Below are positions 37,364 through 46,392 of a stretch of DNA of 64,000 nt, piece by piece. Made by a program: the position numbers and the translations under genes. The first letter of the stretch is position 1. Each line of letters starts with the position of its first letter. Under the pieces are notes generated by a model, which was not told where the DNA came from, ran no database searches, and saw only the letters and a list, made by a program, of their open reading frames with translations. The stretch is from JABDGM01 sp963738665 (GTDB lineage Bacteria; Planctomycetota; Planctomycetia; Pirellulales; Lacipirellulaceae): contig CAVTXL010000003.1 of the NCBI GenBank assembly GCA_963738665.1, positions 992,001 to 1,056,000 of the forward strand, read 5' to 3'.

Positions 37364-38374
37364 CTATGGCCGCTGCGGCGGGCTCACCGTTTTCGCGGGG
37401 TCGCGCTCGACGATTTGGCCTACTGCTTCATCGATGCGCTTTGAGATGGCGGTGTCGAGCGTCACGCCGCTGGCTTTTGCGTTTTCGCGGACTTGTTCTG
37501 GGCGCGTTGCGCCGACGATGGCCGCGCTCACGTTCTTATTCTGCAGCACCCAGGCGATCGCCAGTTGCGGCATTGAGAGGCCCGCCTCCTGCGCAATCGG
37601 CTTCAGCTTTTGCACGCGCGCGAGCACCTCATCGTTCATAAACCGCGCGATGAACTTCGCGCCCGCTTCGCTCGTGGCCCGGCTTCCGGCCGGCGGCGGC
37701 TGGCCCGGCAAATACTTTCCGCTCAACACGCCCTGGGCCATCGGCGACCAGACGATCTGCCCCATGCCCAGCCGCTCGCAGGCGGGGATCACCTCGGCTT
37801 CGATCACCCGCCACAGCAGCGAATATTGCGGCTGATTGCTGACCAGCGGCACCTTCAGTTCGCGGGCAAGCGCCCCGGCCCGGCCAATTTGCTCGGCCGT
37901 CCATTCGGAGACGCCTATGTAAAGAGCCTTGCCTCGCCGCACCAGGTCGGCGAAGGCGAGCATCGTTTCTTCGAGCGGCGTCTCGAAGTCAAACCGATGG
38001 GCCTGGTAGAGGTCGACATAGTCGGTCCGCAGCCGCCGCAGGCTGCCGTCGATCGATTCGATGATGTGTTTTCGAGAGAGGCCGCGATCGTTCTTCCCCG
38101 GCCCCGTCGGCCAGTAGACCTTCGTAAAAATCTCCAGTCCCTGCCGCCGTGAGCTTGTCGAGCCGCCGGCAAACAGCGCCTCGCCCAGCACCTCTTCGGC
38201 CGCCGTTTTGGCGTACACGTCGGCCGTATCAAACGTGGTGACGCCCTCCTCCAGCGCCGCCCGCACACAGGCCACCGCCGCGTCCTTCTCAATTTGCGAA
38301 GCATGCGTGATCCAATTGCCGTAGGCAATTTCGCTGACGACAAGGCCGCTTTGGCCTAGATGGCGGTAGTTCAT
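37364..38374 (-). CDS. Aldo/keto reductase
   Basis: 336 residues from the ATG at 38374 (MNYRHLGQSGLVVSEIAYGN), with GAGAGGGAGAGGG upstream; an earlier in-frame ATG at 38503 adds an improbable leader. The (alpha/beta)8 AKR tetrad is visible: Asp and Tyr in FDTADVYAKTAAEEVLG, Lys in IFTKVYWP, His in DYVDLYQAHRFD. The NADPH-binding end reads AAIVGATRPEQVRENAKASG. Closest in appearance to voltage-gated K+ channel beta-subunit-like/YghZ-type reductases that reduce aldehydes. The neighbouring genes give no pathway clue. Frame intact. Confidence 0.9.
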   Translation of the reverse strand: MNYRHLGQSGLVVSEIAYGNWITHASQIEKDAAVACVRAALEEGVTTFDTADVYAKTAAEEVLGEALFAGGSTSSRRQGLEIFTKVYWPTGPGKNDRGLSRKHIIESIDGSLRRLRTDYVDLYQAHRFDFETPLEETMLAFADLVRRGKALYIGVSEWTAEQIGRAGALARELKVPLVSNQPQYSLLWRVIEAEVIPACERLGMGQIVWSPMAQGVLSGKYLPGQPPPAGSRATSEAGAKFIARFMNDEVLARVQKLKPIAQEAGLSMPQLAIAWVLQNKNVSAAIVGATRPEQVRENAKASGVTLDTAISKRIDEAVGQIVERDPAKTVSPPQRP

Positions 38375-38631
38375 AATCAATTCCCTCTCCCTCTCAGGGA
38401 GAGGCCAAGTGAGGAAGTGAGCGATCGGAAGCGAAACGGGGGGTCGTCCCACGGGAGGCTGCCATAATTGTGTAGCATGTAACGTGCGGTCGCAACCAAG
38501 CATCGAGCACTATTGACGAATCGTGCGGACGTCCTCCGAGGCGGTACGGTCTAGCCCCAGGCGCCGGTCGTTTCATTTTGCCGCCAGCACCATTTTCAGC
38601 TTTTCTTTTGCCTGTCGCGGTGAGACACTTT

Positions 38632-38784
38632 AGCAGCCTGTTGAAAAACGCCATCGTGGCGTTGATCAACCTCGCCAAGCGCCGAGCAAAGCTCGTCACG
38701 GCTCGCGAAACTGCGGCTTCAGTCGCAGTTTTGGCATCGCATCCATGCGATGCAGCAGCCCGTCGACTTTTTCAACGGGCTGTT
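38632..38784 (+). mobile_element. 153-bp MITE-like element, copy 1
   Basis: Ends in near-complementary termini AGCAGCCTGTTGAAAAACGC and TTTTTCAACGGGCTGTT, with an inner palindrome GCCGAGCAAAGCTCGTCACGG and a GCATCGCATCCATGCGATGC hairpin. A second copy in the same orientation lies at 43528-43681 with roughly 80 percent identity by eye. No coding capacity. Sits just upstream of the asparagine synthase gene. Confidence 0.8.
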
Positions 38785-38823
38785 AGGCTCCATCTTCACG
38801 ATCCGTTCGATTAAGGAGGCAAT

Positions 38824-40808
38824 ATGTGCGGAATTGCCGGGCGCTCGACCTTGTTAGCCGGCGCATGTTTCCCGCCGAGCGGTTATTGCGGATGACAGGC
38901 GCCATCGCCCACCGCGGGCCGGACGACGAACAAGTTCATGTCGAGCCTGGTATCGCCCTCGGCGTTCGCAGGCTGTCCATCATCGATATTGAAGCTGGCC
39001 GCCAGCCGCTATCGAACGAACTGGCCGATGTGTGGGTGTCTTTCGAAGGCGAGCTCTACGATTACCGCGAACACCGCACCAACCTTATTCAACGCGGTCA
39101 TCGCTTCCGCACTCATTGCGATACAGAAACCTGGGTCCACCTCTACGAAGAACTGGGCGAAGGCGTGTTTCGCGCCGTGCACGGACAATTCTCCGTCGCT
39201 CTGTGGGATGCCATCGCCCGCACGTTGTTTCTTGCCCGCGATCGCGTCGGCATTGGTCCCCTCTTCTATGCCCAACACGACGGTTGGCTGTTATGGGCTT
39301 CGGAGATCAAAAGTCTGCTCGCCTCGGGTCTCATTCGGCCGGAGCCCGATCGACGCGGCATTGACTACTTCTTCAACTTCTTTGCCACGCCGAACGAACG
39401 AACCTGCTTCGCTAACATTCGCCAAATCTCGCCGGGGCATTTTGCGACCGTACGCGGGGGCGAATTTTCGGTCCGCCCTTATTGGGATCTCGACTTTCCT
39501 GAGTGCGGCGCCGAGCGTCGCTTCGCGACGGCCGCTGCCGGCGCCGAGGAGCTTGAAGAGTTGCTGCGGGCGGCCGTGCGGCGCCGCCTGGTCGCCGAAG
39601 TTCCCGTCAGTTGCTATCTCAGCGGCGGTCTCGATTCATCGATAATTGCCGCCCTAAGTTGCCAGGAAGCGAAACGGCCGTTGCCGTCGTTCACGATCGG
39701 CCTCGATCGCGCTGGCCCCAGCGACGAACGGCACAAGGCGGCCGATACTGCGGCTGCTGTCGGCTCCGAAAATCACCAAGTGAGCGTCACCGCCGACGAC
39801 ATTGTCTCCACCTACCCGCGGCTCATCGCAGCAGCCGAGGCGCCCGTGCTCGATACGTCGGCCGCCGCAATGGTGCTGCTCGCAGCGGCCAATCGCCGAG
39901 CCGGCAACGTCGTCGCTCTCACCGGCGAGGGGGCTGACGAAGCGCTCGCCGGCTACGTTTGGTTCAAGTGGCGCTTTCCTGGCTCGCTGCTGGCGAAGCT
40001 CGATTACCCAATTGAACGTTTCGTCCGTCACACGATGCTCTCCGGTCTCATCGGCGGCGGCCGCGCCCATCGCCACGACTTCTACGCGGCCGACGGCGTG
40101 CGTTTGGCCCAACAAATCTCTTGGGAAATTATCGGTCAAAGTCGAGAGCGGCTGTATTCAGCCGAGATGTGGCGCAGCCTCGATTCCTATTCACCCTACG
40201 ACGACCTACCGCTGCCGACCGGCCGGATGCGTCGTTGGCATCCGCTCAATCAATCGCTCTACGCCGCTTACAAGGTGATGCTGCCGGGCATGCTGCTGTC
40301 GTCGAAAGGCGACCGCGCACTGCGAACCGCGTCGACCGAAGGTCGTTATCCATTTCTCGACGAAAGCGTGGTCCACTTCTGCTCGCAGATCGCTCCGGAG
40401 TACAAGCTCCGCGGATGGACCGACAAATGGCTGCTCCGGCAGGTAGCGAAGCGCATCCTGCCGCCGCATATTGCCCAGCGGCCGAAGACGATGTTTCGCG
40501 CAAACCTCGGCCAATCGTTTCTGGGGGCCGACCGGCCTAGCTGGGTCGACGACCTGTTGAGCCCGCAATCGCTGGCGGCGACAGGCTACTTCGACCCGGC
40601 CGGCATCCACTTCGCGCAGGCAGTCGTCGAGCGAAAAGGGCGCCGCTCACTCCAACGTCTTTCGTGCGACATGGGCCTGGCCGCCGCCATAGCCACACAA
40701 CTTTGGCATCACATTTTCTGCGGCGGCAACCTGGCCGACCTGCCGACATTGTCGCAAGAATCCGCGGCCAGCGATGCGCAACCGGCGCCACTAGTAATAA
40801 ATAGCTAG
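38824..40808 (+). CDS. asnB: Asparagine synthase (glutamine-hydrolysing) (one frameshift)
   Basis: About 662 residues. ATG at 38824 gives MCGIAG, whose Cys2 is the nucleophile of class II glutaminase domains. Immediately after, one G is missing (GGG where GGGG is needed near 38842), and the restored frame reads ALDLVSRRMFPAERLLRMTG then AIAHRGPDDEQ. The glutaminase continues with LSIIDIEAGRQPLSNE and FEGELYDYREHR; the synthetase PP-loop is SCYLSGGLDSSIIAALS (about residue 265), followed by ALTGEGADEALAGYVWFKWR. It makes asparagine or amidates a related carboxylate using Gln and ATP. In planctomycetes such AsnB-like genes often sit with surface-polysaccharide genes, but none is adjacent here. 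The C-terminal ADLPTLSQESAAS tail is unremarkable. Confidence 0.9.
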
Positions 40809-41019
40809 CCCTCGCGCGACGATCCATGATACGAAACTTTGCCGCACTCGTTCCGCGAGAAGATTATTCGCTACTTGCCTTTGCGACCAGTCTCCCGCAC
40901 TCGGCTCGGCTACAATGCGGACGGCGGCCAATCTCGGCATTCGTATCGCCGCCGCTCCCTTCAACCCTAACCCTCAAACTTAAACTCACGACACTAGACC
41001 CTCGACCTTCAACGCTCCC

Positions 41020-41769
41020 ATGAAAATCACGGTCATCGGCGGCAGCGGCCTGATTGGTAAACAGCTGGTCAAAATTCTCCGCGGCAAGGGCCACGAAGTA
41101 GTGCCCGCCTCGCCTTCCACCGGCGTCAACACACTTACCGGCGAAGGCCTCGCCGCCGCCTTCGCCGGCGCGGCCGTCGCCGTCGACGTCTCCAACGCGC
41201 CCTCGTGGGAAGACGACGCCGTAATGCACTTCTTCGCCACCGGCGGCCGCAACATCGCCGCCGCCGAAAAGGCGGCCGGCGTGGGCCATCACGTGGCCCT
41301 GTCGGTCGTCGGCACGGAGCGCCTGCAGGCCAGCGGCTACTTCCGCGCGAAGCTGGCCCAAGAAGACCTGATTCAAGATTCGGGCATCCCTTACACGATC
41401 GTCCGGGCCACGCAGTTCTTCGAGTTCGTCCCCGGCATCGCCGATTCCGGCGCGGCCGGCGACACGATCCGCCTCCCGCCAGCGATGATGCAACCGATCG
41501 CTGCGGCCGACGTGGCTGCGCTTGTTGCAGAGTTGGCCCTCGGCAAACCTCAGAACACCACCCTCGACATCGCCGGCCCAGAAAAAATCCGCATGGACGA
41601 CCTGGTCCGCCAATACCTGGCCGCCCACCACGACTCGCGCCAAGTCAACACCGACCCCACCGCCCCCTACTACGGCATCTCAGTCGACGATCAAAGCCTC
41701 GTCCCACTCGGCCCAGCCCGGCTTGGGTCCATCAGCTTTAAGTCATGGCTGGCCAACTCCGAAGCTTAG
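41020..41769 (+). CDS. NAD(P)-binding atypical SDR (NmrA-like)
   Basis: 249 residues, MKITVIGGSGLIGKQLVKIL with the GxxGxxG nucleotide-binding loop, then LAAAFAGAAVAVDVSNAP, GRNIAAAEKAAGVGHHVALS and YTIVRATQFFEFVPGIADSG. It lacks the classical YxxxK pair in a recognisable place, as do many NmrA/atypical SDRs that act as reductases or redox sensors. Frame intact. No partner gene indicates its substrate. Confidence 0.82.
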   Translation: MKITVIGGSGLIGKQLVKILRGKGHEVVPASPSTGVNTLTGEGLAAAFAGAAVAVDVSNAPSWEDDAVMHFFATGGRNIAAAEKAAGVGHHVALSVVGTERLQASGYFRAKLAQEDLIQDSGIPYTIVRATQFFEFVPGIADSGAAGDTIRLPPAMMQPIAAADVAALVAELALGKPQNTTLDIAGPEKIRMDDLVRQYLAAHHDSRQVNTDPTAPYYGISVDDQSLVPLGPARLGSISFKSWLANSEA

Positions 41770-42202
41770 GAACACGTTAAGAATAAATTGGGCGTTTGGG
41801 GCGTGGATCCAGTAAAGCATTTGAACATGAGAACCGAAGTAAATTTCCCCGCGTTCCTAAGTCGCGGGGCGAGGGGAAGATCGGAAAGTGCCGGGGACTG
41901 TCCTCGCTGAAATGGTTCCGGGCAAAGCTCGAAGCCATCACCCGCCATTTAGCGCGAACGCAACTTGCCGATCAACAAGTCAGCACCAAAACATCGACAA
42001 ACGGGCGATTATCCACTCATTCATCTCCAATTCCTCAATCTTTCCGGATTTCGCGCCGCGTCCCCCATCCCCCCACGTAGAATGAATCGTGGTTGGGTGA
42101 TCTTCTTTCACTGTCCGACGGCGGCCTCTATGGTCGATTTCCCTTCCGGCGGTCTGCGCTTGTGCACGGCCGCCTGCTCTCGTCTCGCGAAGGGATCGAA
42201 CC
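41770..42202. other. Intergenic stretch without a supportable gene
   Basis: 433 bases between the SDR and the BON-domain gene. Open frames are short and unlike proteins I know. Nothing resembling a structured RNA or repeat stood out. Confidence 0.4.
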
Positions 42203-42454
42203 ATGTTCGGTGGAGTTGACCAATCGGACAAGGCCCTGCAGAAACTCGTCGATCGGCGGATGCTACGCTCGGGCGGAGGCGGCTCCGGCGTGAAGGCGAT
42301 CGTGGTGCGCGGCAGCGTGACGATCACCGGCAAGCTGAAATACGAAAGCCAGCGGGCGCCGCTGTTGAAGGCGCTGCGTGGCGTGGCCGGCGTGCGCAGT
42401 GTGCTCGACCAACTGCGAGCGCCGCCGAAAGTTTCGCCGCACAGCCCGGCATAG
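42203..42454 (+). CDS. Small BON-domain protein
   Basis: 83 residues: MFGGVDQSDKALQKLVDRRM then SGVKAIVVRGSVTITGKLKY, LLKALRGVAGVRSVLDQLRA. The pattern 'VxGxVTLxGxxxxxxxxxxxxxxxxxVxGVxxVxxxL' is that of BON domains, thought to bind phospholipid or ligands. No signal peptide is visible, so cytosolic unless exported otherwise. Single-domain BON proteins are common in planctomycetes. Confidence 0.7.
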   Translation: MFGGVDQSDKALQKLVDRRMLRSGGGGSGVKAIVVRGSVTITGKLKYESQRAPLLKALRGVAGVRSVLDQLRAPPKVSPHSPA

Positions 42455-42629
42455 CCCGGGGCTGACCGCTGCGAACTTTTTCGCCCTCAGTTCGCTCCGT
42501 GCCATTGGCTCCGCCCGTTTTGTGGTGCGTTTGCTCTAAACAGGCGTAGCGTCCGGCGGGCCCGGAACGAGCGGCGGCCCCGGCCGCTGTTGCCCAGGAT
42601 GTTCCCGGCAAGTTGCAGCGCACCCTCCG

Positions 42630-43460
42630 TCAAATTCCCGCCCCCTCATCCGGAAACGGAAACGTCGCGTCCATTTCCAGGGCCGGCTCGGCCACCGTGC
42701 ATTTGCCCACGACGCGGGCCGGGATGCCGGCCACGGTCGTTCGCGGCGGCACGTCGCGCAGCACGACGCTCCCCGCGGCCACCTTTGCCCCCAGGCCGAT
42801 CTCGATGTTGCCCAGGATCTTCGCCCCTGCGCCGAACAGCACGCCGCGGCGGACCTTCGGGTGGCGGTCGCCCCGCTCTTTGCCCGTGCCGCCGAGCGTC
42901 ACCTCGTGCAAGATCGAGACGTTGTCTTCCACCACGGCCGTCTCGCCGATCACTACGCTCGTGCCATGGTCGATGATGATCCCCGAGCCGATCCGCGCAG
43001 CCGGGTGAATATCGACGCCGAACGCCTCCGAGATGCGGCTCTGCAAGTGAGCGGCCAGCCCCTGCCGTCCGCGATTCCACATCCAATGGGCCACGCGATA
43101 GGCCTGCAGCGCGTGAAAGCCCTTGTAATAAAGGAACGGCTGGGCGTAGCCCCGCGCGGCCGGGTCGCGCGTGCGAGCGGCCAACAGATCGGCCCGAATC
43201 GACGCGCCGATCAAGCGCTCGGTGACAAACGCCTCATGAATGAGGTCGCGCAGCAAGATCGCGGGCACCTCCGGCGTTTCGAGCTTGCTCGCCAGAATCA
43301 CGCTCAGTCCCGCTTCGAGCGACGGGTGGCGAAGAATGGCCGCGTGCAAAAAGCTCGCCAGCATCGGCTCCCGCTCCGCCTCTTGCCGGGCCTCGGTATG
43401 AATCTGTTCCCACAGGCCGTCTTCGGCCGTCCTCGATAGATATTCGGTGAGTTCGTCCAT
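42630..43460 (-). CDS. cysE: Serine O-acetyltransferase
   Basis: 276 residues, intact and of normal length for bacterial CysE. The N-terminal helical domain is followed at about residue 150 by the left-handed beta-helix: AFGVDIHPAARIGSGIIIDH, GTSVVIGETAVVEDNVSILH, EVTLGGTGKERGDRHPKVRR, VLFGAGAKILGNIEIGLGAK. Catalytic histidines are in DIHP / DHGT and GDRHPK. It acetylates serine to O-acetylserine, the first step of cysteine synthesis. No cysK is next to it. Confidence 0.93.
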   Translation of the reverse strand: MDELTEYLSRTAEDGLWEQIHTEARQEAEREPMLASFLHAAILRHPSLEAGLSVILASKLETPEVPAILLRDLIHEAFVTERLIGASIRADLLAARTRDPAARGYAQPFLYYKGFHALQAYRVAHWMWNRGRQGLAAHLQSRISEAFGVDIHPAARIGSGIIIDHGTSVVIGETAVVEDNVSILHEVTLGGTGKERGDRHPKVRRGVLFGAGAKILGNIEIGLGAKVAAGSVVLRDVPPRTTVAGIPARVVGKCTVAEPALEMDATFPFPDEGAGI

Positions 43461-43527
43461 AGGTTATGCCGCTCGTGCTGTTTGGTAATGTTGGCGATCG
43501 CGCATTGTCCCATAACCGGCGCCCTGC

Positions 43528-43681
43528 AACAGTCTGTTGAAAAACGGCGTCGTGTCGTTATTCAACCTCGCCAAGTGCCGAGCAAAGCTCGTCACGGCTG
43601 GCAAACTGGCGGCGTCAATTGCAGTTTTGGCATCGCCTCCTTTCGATGCAGCAGCCCGTCGGCCGTTTCAACAGGCTGCTC
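43528..43681 (+). mobile_element. 153-bp MITE-like element, copy 2
   Basis: Same architecture and orientation as 38632-38784: AACAGTCTGTTGAAAAACGG at the left, GCCGAGCAAAGCTCGTCACGG in the middle, GCAGTTTTGGCATCGCCTCC, and GTTTCAACAGGCTGCT at the right. The 43682-43992 stretch that follows has no gene I can support. Confidence 0.8.
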
Positions 43682-43992
43682 CGAGATGGCAGGGCCAGGG
43701 CTTGTTAAGACATTTGCGTTACGATTCGACCATCACCCCGCTTTACATCCGGCGGGCCGTGCAAAAATCTCAGTTCTGCCCCGGCGCCCGGCCCCGGCGG
43801 CCCGCTCGCCACACCCTGGGCGTCCAAGCGCCGGCCCACGCCAGCCCGTCCCCCGTCACTTTGCGTACTGAGAATTCTCTCCTCCATTGGCCTCAGTTCC
43901 CGCGGCCCGGTGTGGTACAATAAAGGCTGGGGCGGGGGACACTTCTCCTTGCCCTCGGTATATCAACTGGCTGAGATAACCGAGTCGCCACG

Positions 43993-44337
43993 ATGTCGCA
44001 ACTGTACATCAGCAAATCCCACGTCCGCAAAAGTCTCGAAACTGCGGCTTTCGCCCGCACGGCCCTCATTGCCCTCTCGGCGATCGCCATCATTGTGGTC
44101 ATCGCCCTGGTGCTGCCGCGGACGGCCACCAGCATCATCTTTGGCGTGGCCGCCCTTGTCGGCGTGCCGCTATTCGTCGCCTGGCTGGTGACCGACGTAA
44201 TGTGCCGGCGGGTGGTCGAGTGCCCGGCCTGCAAGGGCAGCCTGTGGGAGATCGGCACTGGCAGCTACATGCCGAAACAGATGAAGATCAAAGACGACGT
44301 GAGCAGCTGCCCGCACTGCGGGGCGGTGCTGATCTGA
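43993..44337 (+). CDS. Two-helix membrane protein with a C-terminal zinc ribbon
   Basis: 114 residues. MSQLYISKSHVRKSLETAAF is polar; two membrane helices follow, TALIALSAIAIIVVIALVLP and SIIFGVAALVGVPLFVAWLV. The cytosolic end has two CxxC knuckles, ECPACKGSLWE and SSCPHCGAVLI, a zinc ribbon. I do not recognise the family. Frame intact; transcribed convergently with the ferredoxin gene, whose stop is 62 bases away. Confidence 0.65.
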   Translation: MSQLYISKSHVRKSLETAAFARTALIALSAIAIIVVIALVLPRTATSIIFGVAALVGVPLFVAWLVTDVMCRRVVECPACKGSLWEIGTGSYMPKQMKIKDDVSSCPHCGAVLI

Positions 44338-44399
44338 GAGCCGTCAGCGTTCAGGTTCAGCCGTGGGCCGGATCAGGCAAGACGCGGGCGCGCGCAACA

Positions 44400-44678
44400 T
44401 CAATGACCGGCGAGAGGCGCTTTCTTTTGCGTAATGGGCGGACACTTCCGCGACATCTCGGCATTTAACGGGATAAAGTCTTTCCACTCTATTGGCACGT
44501 TTTCCTCATAGAAGATGGCCGACACCGGGCACTCTGACACGCATGCATCGCAATCGATGCAATCATCCGGATCAATGTAGAGCATATTTTCGCCCTCTCG
44601 AAAGCAATCGCACGGGCAGACGGCAACGCAATCGGTATACTTGCAGCCGAAGCACGGGGCAGTAACGATATAGGCCAT
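44400..44678 (-). CDS. fdxA: 7Fe/8Fe ferredoxin (FdxA type)
   Basis: 92 residues from ATG 44678: MAYIVTAPCFGCKYTDCVAV, CPCDCFREGENMLYIDPDDC, IDCDACVSECPVSAIF. The first cluster motif is CxxCxxxxCxxxC with an extra cysteine, typical of the [3Fe-4S] site of FdxA; the second, CIDCDACVSECP, binds [4Fe-4S]. The tail VPIEWKDFIPLNAEMSRKCP matches the family. Low-potential electron carrier. An upstream in-frame ATG (44822) is unlikely. Divergent from the sigma-kinase gene. Confidence 0.9.
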   Translation of the reverse strand: MAYIVTAPCFGCKYTDCVAVCPCDCFREGENMLYIDPDDCIDCDACVSECPVSAIFYEENVPIEWKDFIPLNAEMSRKCPPITQKKAPLAGH

Positions 44679-44843
44679 GAGTAACTCTCCATCCGCGACT
44701 GGCGCGACGAGTATTCGAACCAATTGTGAAGCAAGGATGTCGTTCATTGGTGCATCCGATTGCGAAAAGAAGTTGGCCAGATGAAATTGCGCATTTTCAC
44801 AAAATCCCGTAATAGGTTGCACCGACTAGGTTTATGACCCGTT

Positions 44844-46305
44844 ATGGTCAGCGACGGACCGGGATTCAGGCGGCGGGCAAGTGACATGAGCAGCCTCAAT
44901 TCGCGGGAACTTCTGCAGCGCTATCGAGACGACGACAGCGAAGCCGCGCGAGGTCTACGACCGCTACGTTCGGCGGCTAATCGGGTTGGTGCGCCAAAAA
45001 ATGTCGGCCAAACTCCGACAACGTGTTGATCCCGAGGATGTCGTTCAGTCTGCCTTTCACAGCTTTTTTATTCATGCACGTGGCGAAGAGTATTTGTTTG
45101 AGCAGGCCGGTGATCTGTGGCGGTTGCTGGCGGCAATTACGATCCACAAACTTCATCGGCAAATCGAGCGTCACACGGCAGCCAAGCGGGACATTGGCCG
45201 CGAACATCGCATTGATCGCGGTGACAATGAAATGACAGTCCGCGTTGTAGATGTTCAGCCGACCGCAGATGAGGCTGTAGCGCTTGTCGAGCAAGTGCAA
45301 TTGATACTTAAGCGCATGCCACCGGTGGCCCAAAAGGCGTTAGAATTGCGGCTTAGCGGCGAATCATTCGAAGACATTGCAAACGCAATCGGCCGTTCGC
45401 CGCGAACCGTACGGCGCCTGGTCAACGGCGCCAAACGCGAAATCGAAGTGCAGTTGAATGAAAATCGAATTAATGCTTCTGGGGGCGATGAGTGCGTTCG
45501 CTGGCCGGTGGACGCTAGAGCGACTCTTGATTACTCCGACTTCCGGCTAGAGAAGCTCGTCGGCACCGGTGGCATGGGAAAAGTCTATCGGGCCAGGCAA
45601 CAGAGTCTGTCGCGGCTAGTGGCGATCAAGGCGCTCCACAAGAAGTGGCAGCGCGATCGAAAACCGGTCGAAGCATTTGTAAACGAAGCACTTGTCGTGT
45701 CGCGCCTCGATCATCCAAACATCGTGAAGACGTACGGGCTAGGGCAGTTTCCCAGCGGCAGCTACTTCCTGGCAATGGAATTCTTTCCTGCAGGAAACCT
45801 TAAAGCAATGATCCAGGAAAAGACTCTAGCCGTTCGGCGCGCTCTCGACGTGTTTCGTCAGATTGTAGAAGCCGTGGCGTACGTTCACGAGCACGGTATC
45901 GTTCATTGCGATATCAAACCGGCCAATGTGCTCTTTGACCGTAACGGGCGCGTGGCAGTATCCGACTTTGGTTTTGCACAGCTTATGGGTCGATCGAAAA
46001 ACTCGGAAGATTACTCGCTCATCGGCGGCACGAGAGGCTATGCGGCCCCGGAATTATTGACTGGCAGGCGCGATCAAATTCGTCCGACGGTGGATGTTTA
46101 CAGTCTTGGCGCACTGCTGAAAGAGATGATCGCTCGACATCCCTCAGGTTTGGCTGATGCAGGAATGTCGTCGCAATCTGCCGACAACAATGAATATAGG
46201 ATCGTTGAGTTGATCGCGTTGAAGTGCCTCTCTGTGCGACCGCGGTTACGGTACGAATCGGCCGGCGCCATTCGCGAGGAACTGAAAGCGACATTCTGCC
46301 GTTAG
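44844..46305 (+). CDS. ECF sigma factor fused to a Ser/Thr protein kinase (one frameshift)
   Basis: About 487 residues. Sigma region 2 starts SSLNSRELLQRYRDDDSEAA; one base is missing near 44951, after which EVYDRYVRRLIGLVRQKM and RQRVDPEDVVQSAFHSFF follow. Sigma region 4 is MPPVAQKALELRLSGESFED with IANAIGRSPRTVRRLVNGAK. After a short linker comes a complete Hanks-type kinase: P-loop LVGTGGMGKVYRARQ (about 237-251), VAIKAL lysine, catalytic HCDIKPANVLF (about 353), SDFGFAQL and GGTRGYAAPELL. No transmembrane or sensor domain follows. The kinase could regulate its own sigma moiety. The start could be ATG 44844 or 44886. The open frame from 44986 alone spans both domains, so the fusion does not depend on the frameshift correction. 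Confidence 0.85.
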
Positions 46306-46392
46306 TGCTTTTTGTGCAAAACGATCCCCATTAATCTGACGCCGTTATTCCCGGATTGCGGCCATCGCCCAGTAAGCATTGAGTCTTTCAGA

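Noticed and set aside
40864..41643. A 259-codon minus-strand frame
   Set aside because: Antisense to the NmrA-like SDR, which has the GxxGxxG motif on the plus strand.
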